Positions 24,001 through 38,700 of a stretch of DNA of 64,000 nt are shown in pieces. The first letter of the stretch is position 1, and the number at the start of each line of letters is the position of its first letter. Source of the DNA: Thunnus maccoyii (Eukaryota > Chordata > Actinopteri > Scombriformes > Scombridae); assembly GCF_910596095.1 (NCBI RefSeq), contig NC_056552.1, positions 16,255,111-16,319,110 on the forward strand, given 5' to 3'. Below the pieces are notes generated by a model, which was given only the letters and a program-made list of their open reading frames with translations, was not told where the DNA came from and made no database searches. Made by a program: the position numbers and the translations under genes.

Positions 24001-27000
24001 TATATGTCTTTATGATTTCATAACATCTTCAATTTCTTATCCTTACTTTATTCTCTTCACTTATGTGCTTCTTTTCATTTTGAATTCTCAAACCTAATGT
24101 TCATGTTTAAATACTCTGCAACCTTCATCACAAACCACCTGTCTATGGGGAATTTATCATAACATGCCCAAACATTTCAACTATGATTTCCTTTTATTTT
24201 ATTTGCATATGTAATAAAAACAATAACACACAATATCTAATGAATCAATCAATGTTTAAAATTATTTCCTTAAAGCAACGGGCTATGAGAAATCTCGCAG
24301 TCTCAATAACATATCGGGAATGGCTGGGTCATCACTGCGGCTCGCTCCTATCACTAGCCCACCTTTTGAAACCTATGAGGCCCCAGGACCACTGCGCCGC
24401 TGTCGTTCCCCCATTCCCTCCATTTTGTAGCAAAAAGGATGTTCATGATTGGATGATAAAAGATGCAGTGGATAGGCTACGGACGGATCGCGTTGAAGCC
24501 TCTATTTGGATTGTACAACGTGCAGAAACAATAGCAATAAGATAAAATCAACTTGAATGTAGAAAGAATGACCTCTTGTCTTGTGAATCCAATGGTTTAT
24601 GATGCATGTATCAGGTTAGCTGATGGGGTCAAATAAAAATTTTAGCTTTAAAGATTATTTTAAATTATTAGAATAAATGTGAAACCAATTGGTTACTGGT
24701 TAGTAAATGAAATAGTATCAAAGGTTAATAAAAAAAAACACGAAAATGTGCACAGTTACATTTTAAATCTTAGAACTAAGTGTGTAGATGGACATCCATT
24801 TTTGTGTTTTCTGGACCAAACAAAACTGAGCTCACGTTACTGTCCAGAGAAATGACCATGAAACCAGATACTTCAGTTCATTTAGCCAAAGACAAAAATA
24901 CATTTATAGATTAGATTGATGTTGAATAGGTTTCTACTTTCTGTCAATTGTGAATATTAATGTATGTACAATGTAGACATAATTTTGGTAATTCTCTCTA
25001 AAAGAACAGACTCGGCCTCTATAAGTCTCAGTATCAACACTTAATTTTGTATCTTATTGTGACATCATTGGACAATTTATGTTGATAGTTTTCACAGCAA
25101 AGCTAAGTGATGTCAAAAGTAGGAAAAAAAAACAACTTTAGGTTAAATTAAAAGAAAACAAGGAAACAAGTATTGTACCGTAAGAGCTATCTCAATTGTG
25201 CAGCCGAACATGAGTTTTGAAAATTATAGTTTATTTTATTGCACTGCTGTTAGGATCCCACATATGCACCTGTTACCTCAGAGTGTACAGTTAAAGGTCT
25301 GTTCAGTCATTTTACTTGACAGCTGCAAGTATGTTATTAATCATCATTATATCTATTTGAAACAATCATATTCAAAAACAAAAATATTGACATAAACATA
25401 AATTTATTCCAATGTCTTATTCGAATGCACAGAACAGCTACAAATGCTTAATGTACACTTGCCTCTAGCATTTGCTGTGAGTGTAAAATGTCCCTACAGG
25501 ACAAACTTTTGATTAGTGTATCTAGATTTTATCAATCCAGTGGATTCAAGTAAAGTACCAGATTCAGTGCAATTTTAGTTTTAGATTAAGTTTTCAATTG
25601 GGGGTAATTATATCCTTAATTGTTAACATCATTAGGGCAGCTGAAGATCTCAGCAGTACCAGTAAATGAACTGAATGGACCTTTAAAGAAATGAGGACAG
25701 CCATGTTAACGAAATATGTTATAGGTCTACAATTTGCTCCGAACTGAAAAAAAAATTAAAGTATTTAGAAAACCGCAAAAAAATTCCAACAGTAAACTAC
25801 AGTAAATGTACCCGAAACATCAGATATGGATGACCACATATTTAATTATATAGTTAAAACAAATACAAGCACTTTACCAACAAGCATTATGTTATATGTT
25901 AATGTTATTTTACTAATCTTTAAAAAATTAGTTTGCATGTTGGCATAAAACATAGATTATATTATAAATCATAAACAGATTGATCATGTGAGACCAACCC
26001 ATCAAACACATCTCTAACAAAGATGTTCAGCTTTTCTAAATATCTGTTTTGCTTGTTTTTCACTTTTTTATGTTTTTTTAAAATATGATTTAGCGTAAGG
26101 TTTTGTTTTAAATGGTTACCTTAAACAGTAATAAAATGACCAAATGCAATCTGTTGGTTAATATTTGAAAAATAATAAGACAGTGTTATAATACAATGTG
26201 AAGAGTCAAACATTCATATCTTTTTTTTATTAACTGATGTCCTTCCTCAGACTGCCATCCTTACATGAAAATAGATATAATTATGTTAAAAGTGAAGCAA
26301 AAAATATGTAAAAAAAATAAAATAATGACACATTCACATATGCAATAAACATGCAATATTACTTTTATGCTGGAAAACATGCTGTGCATATGTAAATATG
26401 CAGATCTATTTTTAATCTTAGAAATGCACAGACTCACTAGGAAGTCTTAACTATGATTTAGCTGTTCCAGTGTAAAAAAGTATTACGATGACATGAGCCA
26501 TTTGTCATTTGTTTGATTTCAAGTCAATGTGGTCTTACTGGTCTTTTAGACTTTTTGATGTTGTAGCTGCCATTTTTACTTGTTTTAGTTTTGTAATGGT
26601 TTTATATTTTTTTTCACTTGTACTAGTAATGTGTATTTCATTGTAAGGAATGACTTTTCTGTACCACTGATTGTCTAAAAATAACATTTGTCAAAAAAGA
26701 TACAATGTCCTTTTAAACTGTCTTTAAGTTGTTTAACGAACAGAAATGTAGTAAGAGTGAGATCATGAGGAAAACTGTAAGTGCTTTAGATCCAACAAGT
26801 ACTTCTATACTTGTTTAGAGAGTCTGGTCCTCATTTCACTATTTTACTGTCACAATCAATGGTCCTGATTGCCATTTTGTCTAAAAATCAATGTGCTTCC
26901 AGACTAAACTTTGAGAACTTAGACATGCAGTATTGAAAGCGATAACATCACTTGAATGTTTGCTTGAATCTGTTGTCGACTGCAGTTTGAGAGGTTTGTA

Positions 27001-28330
27001 AAAGTTGTCTCATGTCGGGTAGATCCCACCACACAGTCGCTGCAAGAAGTAATGCTTGCCTGACTTTGATACGGGTTTTTGAAGGCCATTGCACATATTT
27101 TCAGACTCAAGTTGCTAATAGTTGTGCTTATGCTCAATATTGTTTCATTTCACCATTATGATCAAAAAATTATAATAATTTAGTGTTGTCTGAAAATATC
27201 TGAAACAGCATGCAGAGTTTCAAGCATTTGGCAATGTGTTATATCAACCTGAACTTGTACATTTAAAGGTAAGGAAACTCTGGGATAATATGTTTTTAAA
27301 TTGATCTAACTTTCAGAAAAACATTTTTAGACATATAATGAGTAAAGTGTACAATGACACACATTGATTGGCCTGGGTTTAATCCTCAAAGCTAATGTCA
27401 GTCCAGTACATCAGAAACCTGAATACTCTGTAATTTTTTGTTAGCATCACTTCTCTCAGTGGTCAAAACCCCAGTAAACCTTCTAGCGCACATGCACACT
27501 GCATTATCTTTAAATTATTCCACAATGTGGATGTTACAATTTGCACATTACTTTATTTTAAATGTACATTTTCTGTTACAGTCAAGGAAAATGTCCATCT
27601 GTTCTTTACTGTATTTCTGCAGTGGAGTGTTTTTCTTTAATGCTGTAATTGACTGACATGGGGTTAGAGGAATAACATAATCTCATACACCTTCATTTTA
27701 ATTTTAACATTTATGATTGTAGAATTACTGTATTTGTTAATATGTGCATATTTGTATTGTATCAAAACAAATCTGAGGAATGTCATAACTGTGGTTCTGT
27801 TGAGTATAAAGAGTCATATCACATAGTTGTGACCAATGCAAATCACCTAGAACACTCTGAAGTAAACATTGTTTGAATAAACAAAACAGGCAGATATTGT
27901 AAGTGCCTCTATGAGGCCCCTGTAGGCTCTGATGTCAATTTAGGAGTTAATTTAAACTAGCTAGATTTAACTAGCTATACCTTTGAAGCAATGCTTAATA
28001 GGTCAGTGGTTATTATTGAATATGTACATATCTGTATCTACACATGAGAATACATTAAAGTCATATGAAATTAATATATCTTTGTATACTTTGTGTGTGG
28101 GGCACGAAGTTTCATAGCAGCTGCTTCTAGCAGAGTTGAATGATTTAATATGTCTGTCATCAGAAAGGTGTTTGCTTAATGAGGTGCTAAACTAACCTAA
28201 CTACACCACATACTGAGAAACCCTGACGCTCTGCTATATATAAATGCATTTTTTTTTTTTATTTTACTCCACCATTTCCACATCATATGGCCATTTTTAA
28301 AGCATAACATTATTAATTCAGCTGTAATGA
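21090..28330. other. AT-rich intergenic DNA, no gene seen
   Basis: No open frame resembles a protein. A GC-richer island at about 24270-24545 stands out, including an open plus-strand frame of 120 codons (24183-24545) without recognised homology. A CAG repeat is at 22781-22798. Confidence 0.5.
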
Positions 28331-28338
28331 CAACTGGT

Positions 28339-28412
28339 GTAATCAGAATCAGCTTTATTGGCTACAAATGTTTATACACCAAGTATCTGACTCCAATTTC
28401 TAGTGGTTGAAG
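28339..28412 (+). repeat. Short LINE-like 3' end fragment
   Basis: aatcagaatcagctttattg followed by gctacaaatgtttatacacc resembles a LINE 3' end widespread in teleosts. Confidence 0.5.
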
Positions 28413-30081
28413 TACAGTGCCGATTTCTGAGAGGAAATTCTGTTATCTAAGAAATATTGTTTTTCACAAACGCTGTTTGAGTGTAACTTGTGCAATCAGA
28501 AGACTTGTACCAGTTAAACCGGTGTATGTTGCTATGATGCATTTACAGTATATGGCATTGCTTTCATGGTAAAACTAGCTTGTAACGTCCACTAAACAAA
28601 TTGTATTATGTCATTAGTATGTACCATTGCAAACTAACTGTAAAGCTATCAATCCTCTTGTTGCAAAAAAGTTCTCCAAATGTTGGACTATTCCTTTAAT
28701 TGACACCAGGGGCCAGATATATTAATAATATACAGTATGTACTGAAATAATGCATACTTTCCACAAAGAAACTGTCATTTATAAACATGATATACAGAAT
28801 GTGCTATTAAAATGACTACTTCAAGGCAAACTTTACAGCATGCATAGAGGTTTAATATAGTGCTGAGCTGAGTGTGATACAGCAATATAAAAAAAGGAAC
28901 AATAATGTTAAAGAGACATTTATTTGGAGCTTTGCTCTTTTAAGCACAAAAGCCTCTGTAGTCTCAGAGTGCCTTATATAACATCCTTTTTACAGGATAG
29001 ATCTCTATTCTATCAGTACAGTACTATACATATTTTTAGCTATATTGTATTGTAATGTGGGAATAAGAATAACGTACATTGGATCATAATTTTGACCTAG
29101 TTGTGTCATCAATCAATGAGCTGGTATGATTTACAATACCAGTGTATAATGGATATGTGTAGCAACACAAAGGCTGCTTTGGCACTGTTTCACTGTGTTA
29201 CTGCTGCCAGAACAAAGACAGAAAGTCTGGTTTAAGTCCAAACAAATAGTAATGTGTCAGTATCCAGTTATGGATTATGTAAAGAAAAAGACATGCAGGA
29301 CATATTAACTTACTTCTGATTTTGTGCATACATTACACATTTTGGAAATTACATAGTTTTATGCATCTGACACTAGGAGAAGCTCTCTAATAATACTCTT
29401 TTAATACAATTAGACAGCCTATGCTTAATGGGTGAACAGCCATGGTGGGTTAGATTAATGGGTGCCTGTTACTCATAATGTAATTCACAATCTCTTGTAA
29501 GATGTATGAGAGCCTTTTCTCTCAGTTGACTAAATCCAGAACTGTCTTGCAAAGAGATTTTGTCTGGAGAAAACTGCAGCTACACAGTGGAAATTGACAG
29601 AAGAAGATGAAACGAAGAGCAGACGGAAGGAGCTAATGTGGCTGCAATAAAGGAGAATGTTTGTATTGTGGGTTGATGTATGTTTCATACTTATGCTGGT
29701 GAGACCACAACAGAAGTGTTTAATCTCCCAGTAAATAATGTATGATGCCAGCACATGTGATACAAGAATTGTTTGCTATAACTACAGGCAATGAACGAAA
29801 AACAGCTCAGTCTGCTGTTGTTGGCAAACATTTTCTTGAATTAGCACCTGTGTTTGCATGATGCATAGCTGAAGTTGAGGGGGGAGGTTAAGCCTCCTGA
29901 CATGGTGTCAGCTCAGTGTGTAATTCCAACATTTGCTTCAGAAAATACTGTATAATAATTTCTCTTTTAAATGTGAAAATGTTCCATGAAGAGCATTGAG
30001 TATGTTTGTGTGTGTCCATCTGTCAAAAATGTGTTTTTCCATGAGGTGTACATATCATCTAAATGAAAGTGTTTGCACATG

Positions 30082-30118
30082 TACACACACACATACACAC
30101 ACACACACACACACACAT
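30082..30118 (+). repeat. (CA)n microsatellite
   Basis: CA repeat with one interruption. Confidence 0.9.
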
Positions 30119-30731
30119 CAATGGAGGATCTCCCTATCACCTAATCTTATTCGCTTTGAAATTTTCTGTACATTCTTCACCCCTGTCAAGATGATGACTA
30201 TGTTTGCTGGCAGAGTGGAGAGGATGGTGCTGGTCAGCTGGCTGGCAGTTTGTTTCATTCAGTCTATTGTACATGTATGCTTTTCTAATATGATCACCAT
30301 TTCTTTATTTTTCTTATTCAGGAATAACTTATGTGCTAACTTTTTGTCTGTATGTTTGAGATAGACTGTTATTGTAGTTGTACTAGAGTTGTCATTACAG
30401 TTCAAATTCGTGCACTTTATTCTGACTTGCACAGTTAACCAGCAGTTTACAGGTAATGGTAATCTCTGATTACTTCCCTACTGTATTGTACATAACTGAA
30501 ATAGAAACTGTGTAATGAAAATTTATGTGATTGGCAAATTCCAAATATGAGAGAAATCATCAATTTATGTCACAGATTGGTTTATATTAGTTGAGCACTG
30601 CTATAAACCAATCTAGATACAAGTGCTAACTCGTAATATTAAGTTTCAATTTCACTGAACAGAATTTTCTTACATATTAAGTTTATTATCTGAGACTGAA
30701 TATTAATGGATTTCTGTTCTTGTCTTCACAG

Positions 30732-33251
30732 TGTTAAGTTTCTAGCATTCGCCTTCTCTCTAATGAGGAGTCAGTAACCGGTAAACACAAAATTGCGGCA
30801 GGAGCCACATAAGCGACAAGTGTGACATGGATGGACAGTTTAAAGGAGATCTTTGGGGTGACAAGAGAGAGACCAGAGGTTAATCATGAATTTAAAAAAA
30901 AAATCACATGGTCAGCTCCTCACGTTGTTACCAAAGCAGCCTCTCGGAACTCCGACCACATTTTTGACAACTGTCTGACTGACAGACCTATTTTTTTCCC
31001 TTTTTTTTCGGCAAACTGACTGAGCATTGCACTGACACACTTTGGGAGAGAAAAGGACTCCTGATTACACATTCCAGATGACATCACTCCGACAACATCA
31101 TACTCGCCATCTTGTACGATGACCAACTCAGTACCATCTACAGTGCTGAACAACTGAGCATCTTCACAAGTTTCCGAAAAACACTTGTCTTCACAAAGGA
31201 CTGAATGAACAATGTAGCATCTCTGCTAACATATTGTAGCATTTGTTGGCTGGGAAATAACTTGACTTAAATCCATCAATGGTTCGAAGAGAGAGGAATT
31301 TATGCATTCAAATGATCTTTTAGATGTCATTTTCCTCTTGGGTTCCTTTTCAGTGAAGAAAAAAAAAATATTGAGTACATGAGAGACAAAGGATTCGTCT
31401 TACTCATTAAAACACTTGACATTCCAAAAAAAAAAAAAAAGATGCACTGAATACAAACAGTGAAATCACAAATGCACAGTATTTAACAAGACCCATATTA
31501 AAGTCCCTCATTCAAGTTTAGCACTTGTATAGCAGTCATGTTTGCCACTGAACCTATGTCTTCCATTCACTTTTATCAGACTGAAACACTGCCCTCCCCA
31601 CAAGTAATGAGATAATCAAAAGCAGATGTTGAACAAATGAAGCACATGTAGCATCAGCTCCAACAGGTCATGTACAGCTTCCACTGTACATTTAGACTCA
31701 CCTGAAATATTCACCAAGAGAAAATGGTGGAAAAAAGACTTTTCTTTATCTCTCATGTACTTACATGTGGGATACCAAAGGTCCTGTAGCATGCACTTGC
31801 TGGATGACCTTATGTAATGTATTGTAGATTAGGAGAAATATTCCATTTGGGGTGAAGAACTCGCCCTAATACTTGCCATTTTCTCTGTATGGTACAAAGT
31901 CATTCCTCTAAAAGAACTGAATACTCGCTCCTTTAACTGCCACTAGCATCCCCTCCCCTTATGCACATTTAAATATTACAAGTATTTTTCCCATTTCTGG
32001 CTGACACAATGCTCCGTCATGGGGAGAAAACAGACTCAAGGAGACCGTCCTAGAGACAGCTGTCAGTCTTTCGTCAATAACGAGGAATATTGGCCTACCT
32101 AAATTACAAAGAAAAGGACAACCCTGCCACAAGGACACTTTTTACATCACATTAAACTGTCCATTAGCTGTAAATTCTATGTTATCATTTTTGAAAGGGA
32201 CCAATCAGATAAACGTTCCCCGAACACAAAGGCCTACACTGCCAATAAGGCACAAGAATCCCCAGATGCGTACTGCCCCATCTCTATCTTGTACCTCTTG
32301 CTGCCAACGACTGCTTCACTGGTAAGTCGATGTCAAGATAAGGATGGCCCATCAGGGGAGCCCTTAGGCAAAGGGGAAAATGAAAAGAAATGGACCAAGA
32401 GTAAAGCAAGTGGAAGTGTACAAAGAGAACAAATCTATATTTTGATAAACAAATCAACTATCCATGGCTTCGGAGGCAGATTCTGAGCAGAAAAACGGTC
32501 CAGAATGGAAGGAAGGAGAAAAAAAAAAAAATCAGATGCAAATGTGAATAGAAAATTTGGCATCATGAAATGGAGTCAAAGTCCTGGGAAAAGAAGGGAA
32601 GCGATTATTTTGTGGGTGGGGGGTGAAGAGAAGTTGTTTTCCCCACAAGCACTGGAAAAAATGTTTTTTTGAAAGACAATGAGAAACGACAGACTCTTGC
32701 TTATAAAGACACGGGGATGACAAAGGACGGACGCTGAGATAAACAAATGAGAAAAAAAAAAGATAATGCATTTTTGTAACTTTGTTTACCAGCATGACTA
32801 CTTTGCATGACTGTCTTTTCTGCAAGCCCTTAGTTGAAGACAAGGGTGCTAGAGATACAAAAAAGTATATATAAAATGAATTAAAAAAATGTTATATGCA
32901 ATTAATGTTTTAAAAAAGATTATAATGAAAGAGAAGAGCTATATTTTGTTTTGACAAGTAAAAAAAAAAAAAAATGTGAATATTGAAACATGTATGTTCG
33001 CAAAGTACACCCTGAACTATGTTTTGTTTGATGAAATCTCTCTGCTACTACTGCCCTACATTCCTCATTCCAGGGTTTTCAACCGCTGCCATAGATTTTA
33101 CTTTGTAATGCATTAAGCAGTATATTTCCTAACCATCCTATCAACAGCGATCATTCAAGACTTTGCCAAACTATAGCATTTGTGTGAAGGATGTGTGTTG
33201 TTAATCACAAAGTCCATGTTTTCCTCCTTGAATCATTTGCACAACTACCGT

Positions 33252-33282
<31 letters not shown>

Positions 33283-35795
33283 ATTGTAAAACAACAGCTC
33301 TCCATACTTTGACTGCTTGATTAAATACTCATAGTTTGCTTTTTTTCTTTGGCAATAATACAAGAGTTGTCACATGATTGTAGCAGGGCAAACGGAGAAC
33401 CTCGGGAGTATCTTCAACGCCTCAGTGTTAAAGAGATTTGTAAAGGCCTTGGATGTCCCATGGCAGGATTTTGCTGGGATAGGCAGTTCTGTTCCACTAG
33501 TCCTAAAGAGAAAAATGGGAGCACAAGCGCAGGATATCAAAAAAAAAAAAAAAAAGATCAATAAAAGATATGAGAGATACTATATTGGCGAACAGTCAAG
33601 AGAGATTTCAGGTTTGCATGGAACCAACTGCCATTCCAAAGTTTGTATGTGGTTTAAAGGACTCAGGTGTGTTGATGGTGTGTGTGGATGTAGGTGTTTT
33701 GCTATTTTCTTTCTAACATAATAAATTCTAGTATATAGACAACGATAATGTGAACACCTCACAGTGATGTGTAAAAAACGCATGCATTATGACTTGATAA
33801 TCTCTCGAGGGGGGAACAGAGCCTTGACATATCCCCTTAGCCTCCTGTCATTGTTTGTCATGAATCCAGTCCTGATAACTATGAACACTGTGCCGTGTCG
33901 TAGAGCAGAAACGTCTTCCTCCGAGAGGCAACTGACAACTACTCACACTCACGGTGTCAGCATGAGTGTGTAGCGGTAGCTCGTCTTTTGTTTTTTTTTG
34001 TTGGGTTTTTTTTTTTTTTTTTTAGATGGTCAGGTCTTGCATCCGTCGTTGTCCATGGAGTTACCGTCATCCAGCTGGCTTGTTGGCAGCTCATTACAGC
34101 ACACAACGCAGTCATGTAAGCACCAATCAAAGAGACCCAGAGCTTCCAAAATGATGTCAGTGAAGTACTTTTAAGTGTTGTGAGAAAGAGAGGATGAGAG
34201 ATACCAGTGTCCACCGAGGGGAGATTGATCTTAAAAAAAAAAGTCTTGATAAAAATTTTTAAAAAAGGCATCTCATTGTTGAGTGCACTTCAAGCACCTC
34301 ATCTTTGGTTTGGTAATCCAAGTGAGTTTCAGGCCCTGCTGGTCCAGGGCTCAGCTCAGGCAGCTGAATGGTCTTCTGTCCATTCCTAGTACATTGCAGT
34401 TGGAGGCTCACCAGTATATGAGACTCAGTGGTGTGATGTAGACTACAGAGACTATTCAAGAATTCTGTCGAGTCTACACTGGTTTTACAGGGTCTAGAAC
34501 TTTTGTCTATTTGCAAAAATGGTCTGTGGGATTTTGTTTTGGTCCCTTATCTTTTTGAAACTCCGATTTCAGTTCCCATTTTGGAAGGCATTCAGCAACT
34601 ATGGCTTCGATGGTCACAAAGATGTTTATGAATATTTCAGAGGTAAACTTCTAGCAATGGTGCGCACACTTGCAAAAACCCCCTGTGCTTCACCCAGCTG
34701 CGTGTGTTTTTAAGGCCAAGTACTTTTTTTTTTTTTAAATTTCTTTCCTTGTCGTTCACTGTTGAGTTTGCCATTTCTCCATTCTCTACATTGTGACTGC
34801 TCTGCCAATGCCAGGCTAAAAAAAAGATGTCTTTCCTTTTCTATTGCATAATACTGCCATTTGATTTAGTCATGTTGAACAGAATGAGTTACAATGTTGA
34901 GAGTGCTAAGTCTGTTTTATTTTTCTTGCAATCTGTTATAAATTTGTTCAGGATTTCCTGTGTAACATTCACATAACCAAAAGAACAAAATGCTTTACAT
35001 AGTAAGTAGGTGCCACTGTTAACCGGAAGGCTACTATGTGTAGTGATAATATTATGACATGTCCTCTCCAGGTGTACGGGAGGTGTTATGTCGTCCTTGG
35101 GTGACACATACTCAATGACATCCTATTCATTTTCTCTTTATGTGCCTGTTTCTGTTTAATATGTTTTTTTGTTTGTTCAGCTGAGGACACTGTATGCAAT
35201 CTGCACCACGAATGCCACTGATCGACACTTACTGTATGCTCCCTGAGACACAGATGTTCTGTCATCAGTCCAGATGATTGCAACCACATGTGTAGTGGCT
35301 TTATGGCTTTCCATAGAGTGACTTAGCAATCACACTATCTAAAAAATATATATATTTCATTTTACTAAATGATGAGACCAGAGTTGTTTTAGAGGAAATG
35401 TTATCATACTAAATTGATTTTTCTAATATACAATATTATTTTGATCAGAAATAATGTGATTAACACCACAAAAGTTATACATCTTATATTACAGACTAAC
35501 ACCATGCATTAACATAAGATTTCCAAAGATAAAAGATCTATGTTCATTCCACATGCCACCAAATAGTATAAAACAGACTTAGGTACTAGTCCATTGTACT
35601 GCGGTCTTAGTAGGAGAGTGAATGGGGAGAAGAGGTGGTCACTGGAGTATCTGGTTGTGACTTATGCCGGATTTTATTTTTGAAATGTTGGAACACAAAG
35701 AACAACTCATCAAGAACTGTATAAAGTATATTTCAATGGAATGTTCATGATCTATCTTTTTATATTTTGAAGAAAAAATAGAAACATATCAATAA
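30732..35795 (+). other. Possible distal 3' UTR exon of kcnc3
   Basis: It starts after an acceptor (ttctgttcttgtcttcacag, ending 30731). Joined to the phase-1 donor at 13839 it would add only V-L-S-F before TAG at 30743-30745. The following 5 kb has few repeats and less extreme base composition than its flanks, and ends at AATAAA (35790-35795; another at 33559-33564). No other gene explains it. The link to kcnc3 is inference. Confidence 0.25.
33252..33283 (+). repeat. (CAG)n microsatellite
   Basis: About ten CAG units with one AAC interruption. Confidence 0.9.
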
Positions 35796-35799
35796 AGTG

Positions 35800-38700
35800 T
35801 CATAATTGAACATATTTCTACTATTGAGACTTAAAATGTATGAATGTCAATGCGATCTAATGTGAACCGATCTCCATAGCAGCTTGAATGAATAACTGAT
35901 TAACAGTCATGAGATGCTTTTTCAGAGACATAAAAATTGCTTAAAAATCATTGAAATGAAGTTAAAATAAATGAAAAACTGACATCAGCGGTGTGCCGGT
36001 TTGTTTCAGACTTCTAACCAATGAAATGTGGACTCCTGTGCATACTGACTGAATTAGGTTGATATTATAACATTCTGTACTGACTGTCACAGTTAACACT
36101 ATTCATCAGCCTGTCAGGAACAGGTTACCACAATACAGTGATTGATATAATCTGACTTGATGTAAGAACACGATGAAAAATCCAAAGTCTTCCAAGAAAG
36201 TGAAAGATGACACATTAAATTTGTGTGACTGGAAGTTTTAAGGATATTGGTTTATTTTCAAGCCAGCGTTTCCAAGAAGGTGAAGCTGTCCGGTTGCATT
36301 TGAGCCATTTAGAGCCTCTAAAATAAAGACTTGTCACATAATGGTGATCTATAATTTTGAGGTCAACTGTAACAGTGTCGTGACATTTGAGAATGGTGAG
36401 CTAATATACAGTAAGTGCCTTCCTTCTCGCCTGATATCATATCAAATAACTAACTGTAACTCAGTGTCTGTGAAACTGAACACCAACTACATGTCAGAAT
36501 CATCAGGATCTGTAAGATTTTGTAACTGAAAATGATACAGTATAATTTTATTTCTTGGAACCAAAAACAAATTTGAAGATTTGGGGAAAGGGAGCAAAAC
36601 AGGTGGAGAAAATGAAAATTGTCATGGTAATTTTGAAGAAACCAAATCAGAATTACAAAATAATTTGTGGCAAGGAGGAAAAGATTTGAAAATGATGACA
36701 GTGGTGGCTAGTTGAAGCTCATAACATAATACCTGCTGAATGACAGGAAATGAAAAGAATTTCATGGCTGCTGTTTGTTAAATTGATCTTATCCATAGTA
36801 AAGTCATAGACCCAAAAGCTCTGTAAGGGTCACATAGTAATGTGGTCTGATGAGTCATCTGTTTTCTACTTATGAATACCCACAGTCAGCTTCAAACTGT
36901 TCTTCATGGTGATGAAACTGTGGTTGTATGGGCAGCCATCTCATGGGAGTCACAGTGTCTCATGATTGCTTTTCATAGATGCTTAAATGCCAAACAATGT
37001 AAAGCCATTTTACCGAACCAGAGGCACCTATACTACTGTCATAGATTATGATGCTGAACACGTCACTCAATCTTTACATTTTGTGGTTGATTTCCACATC
37101 CTTTCCTCATGAAAGAACTAGAGGATTTCTTTGCTGCATTTAATTAATATTTTATATTCATATATTGTTGATTTCCACCCCCCTGTATACACTCTTATTT
37201 TATAAGCACATTAACACGCATGGGCATCAGACTCCATAGTAAGCTGTCTGAGTTATATCATTTTATGACATTACACGTGATCAAATGTAATGTAGCAGCC
37301 CAGTATGCAGTGTTTTTTCACTGTGACTGAAGGCAGCAATGAGGAAATGTCGGCAAAGGCCTCTGTCAGTTTTTTTCTGCTTTGTGCCAAAACATCACCT
37401 CCCTCTGGTGGCAACACACAGTAGTGTCTGCTTTGGTGGATTCTGATAGATGGATGAAGAGCTCAGACTATTGCAAAGACTAATAACAGTAAATCTGATT
37501 GAAAAGTTGATTTAGTCTTTGTTTGTTTGGTTTTTGTTTGTCAGTTACATTCTTGTTTTGTTTTAAACTCAAACTTGAAATGAACTGAACATTTGGTAGT
37601 ATTAGTCTTCAATTAAAAAACAGTTTCTCTCCATGCCAAATTTTACCCCAAATTCTATTATAAGTTTGTAATATTAATATTATTATAAGAAAGCGATAGC
37701 TATGCAATGCGAAAAACTCCTTTGATCACATATTTATGTCACCACTGAAAGAATATTTTAACCAAATTTTGGCCTATTTTAATCTCATATTATTTACTGC
37801 TTTATACCTTATGACAGACCAATGATTTATAGTTTAAACTGCAGAAGACAGCTGTACCTTGATTCACCGTACAGTATTTCAATAATAAGTTTTTGAAACA
37901 GATGTTTGAACAAAGATTCCTTCAGGCTCATGCCAATTAGAACTTATGCCCAAAAGATAAGTGATATTCATGCTATTTTGTATATTTGTAGCATGTATAT
38001 TATTTTGCCTTTTTGTATGGTAACCATCAAAATAAACAGTACCTGAAATTCAGTCCTCCAAGGTGCAGGTGGTAGTTGACTTCCTGCTGAAGCATGTTGT
38101 GTGATACACAGCAGTCCTGTGGGGATCAGTAACAGTGAAAAGACTGACAGGAGCTGATCACAATCTGGGGGTGATGGTAAAGGGTCCAGTTTTCTTTGAA
38201 TGCAAGCATCAATGTCCCTGACAGAAGGGGAGAAATATGACAGAGCTAAATAGAACCTGCATTACCCATATACTGATCATCGTGTTGCTATAGATCATAA
38301 AAGTGAGCCCATTACCCAGTAATACATTCTTGTAGTCTTGATTGCCTCTAGTGATTGTTAATAATAATAATGATAATACATTTGATACTATTTGACTCAA
38401 TTTAGTCTCCTATTACTCCTCATTAGTCTAGTCTGGATTACAGGTTACTGCTGCCAAAGTTAACGTTTAAGGTGAAATGTACAACATGGCCACAGCTGCT
38501 AATCACACTGCATCTGGGAGAATAACAAACGAGCAAACGGAGCAATCTGCAAATTGTTTTACACGCAGGTGAGTGTCAGAGCTCTATTGGATAAAAAGGT
38601 TGTCAATCAAGTCAAACTGCGCGGCAACGACTTACCTGTGTGCATTCTGATTGGCTACCTGCTTCAGTATCCTGCCTCAAAATGGGGGTACAATTAAAAA

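Noticed and set aside
30822..34713. Several 60-120 codon frames on both strands
   Set aside because: None has a recognisable domain or sustained coding composition; more likely UTR or intergenic.
37397..37411. CTCF-like motif on the minus strand
   Set aside because: One mismatch at a core position, and similar words occur in repeats; too weak to stand as a finding alone.
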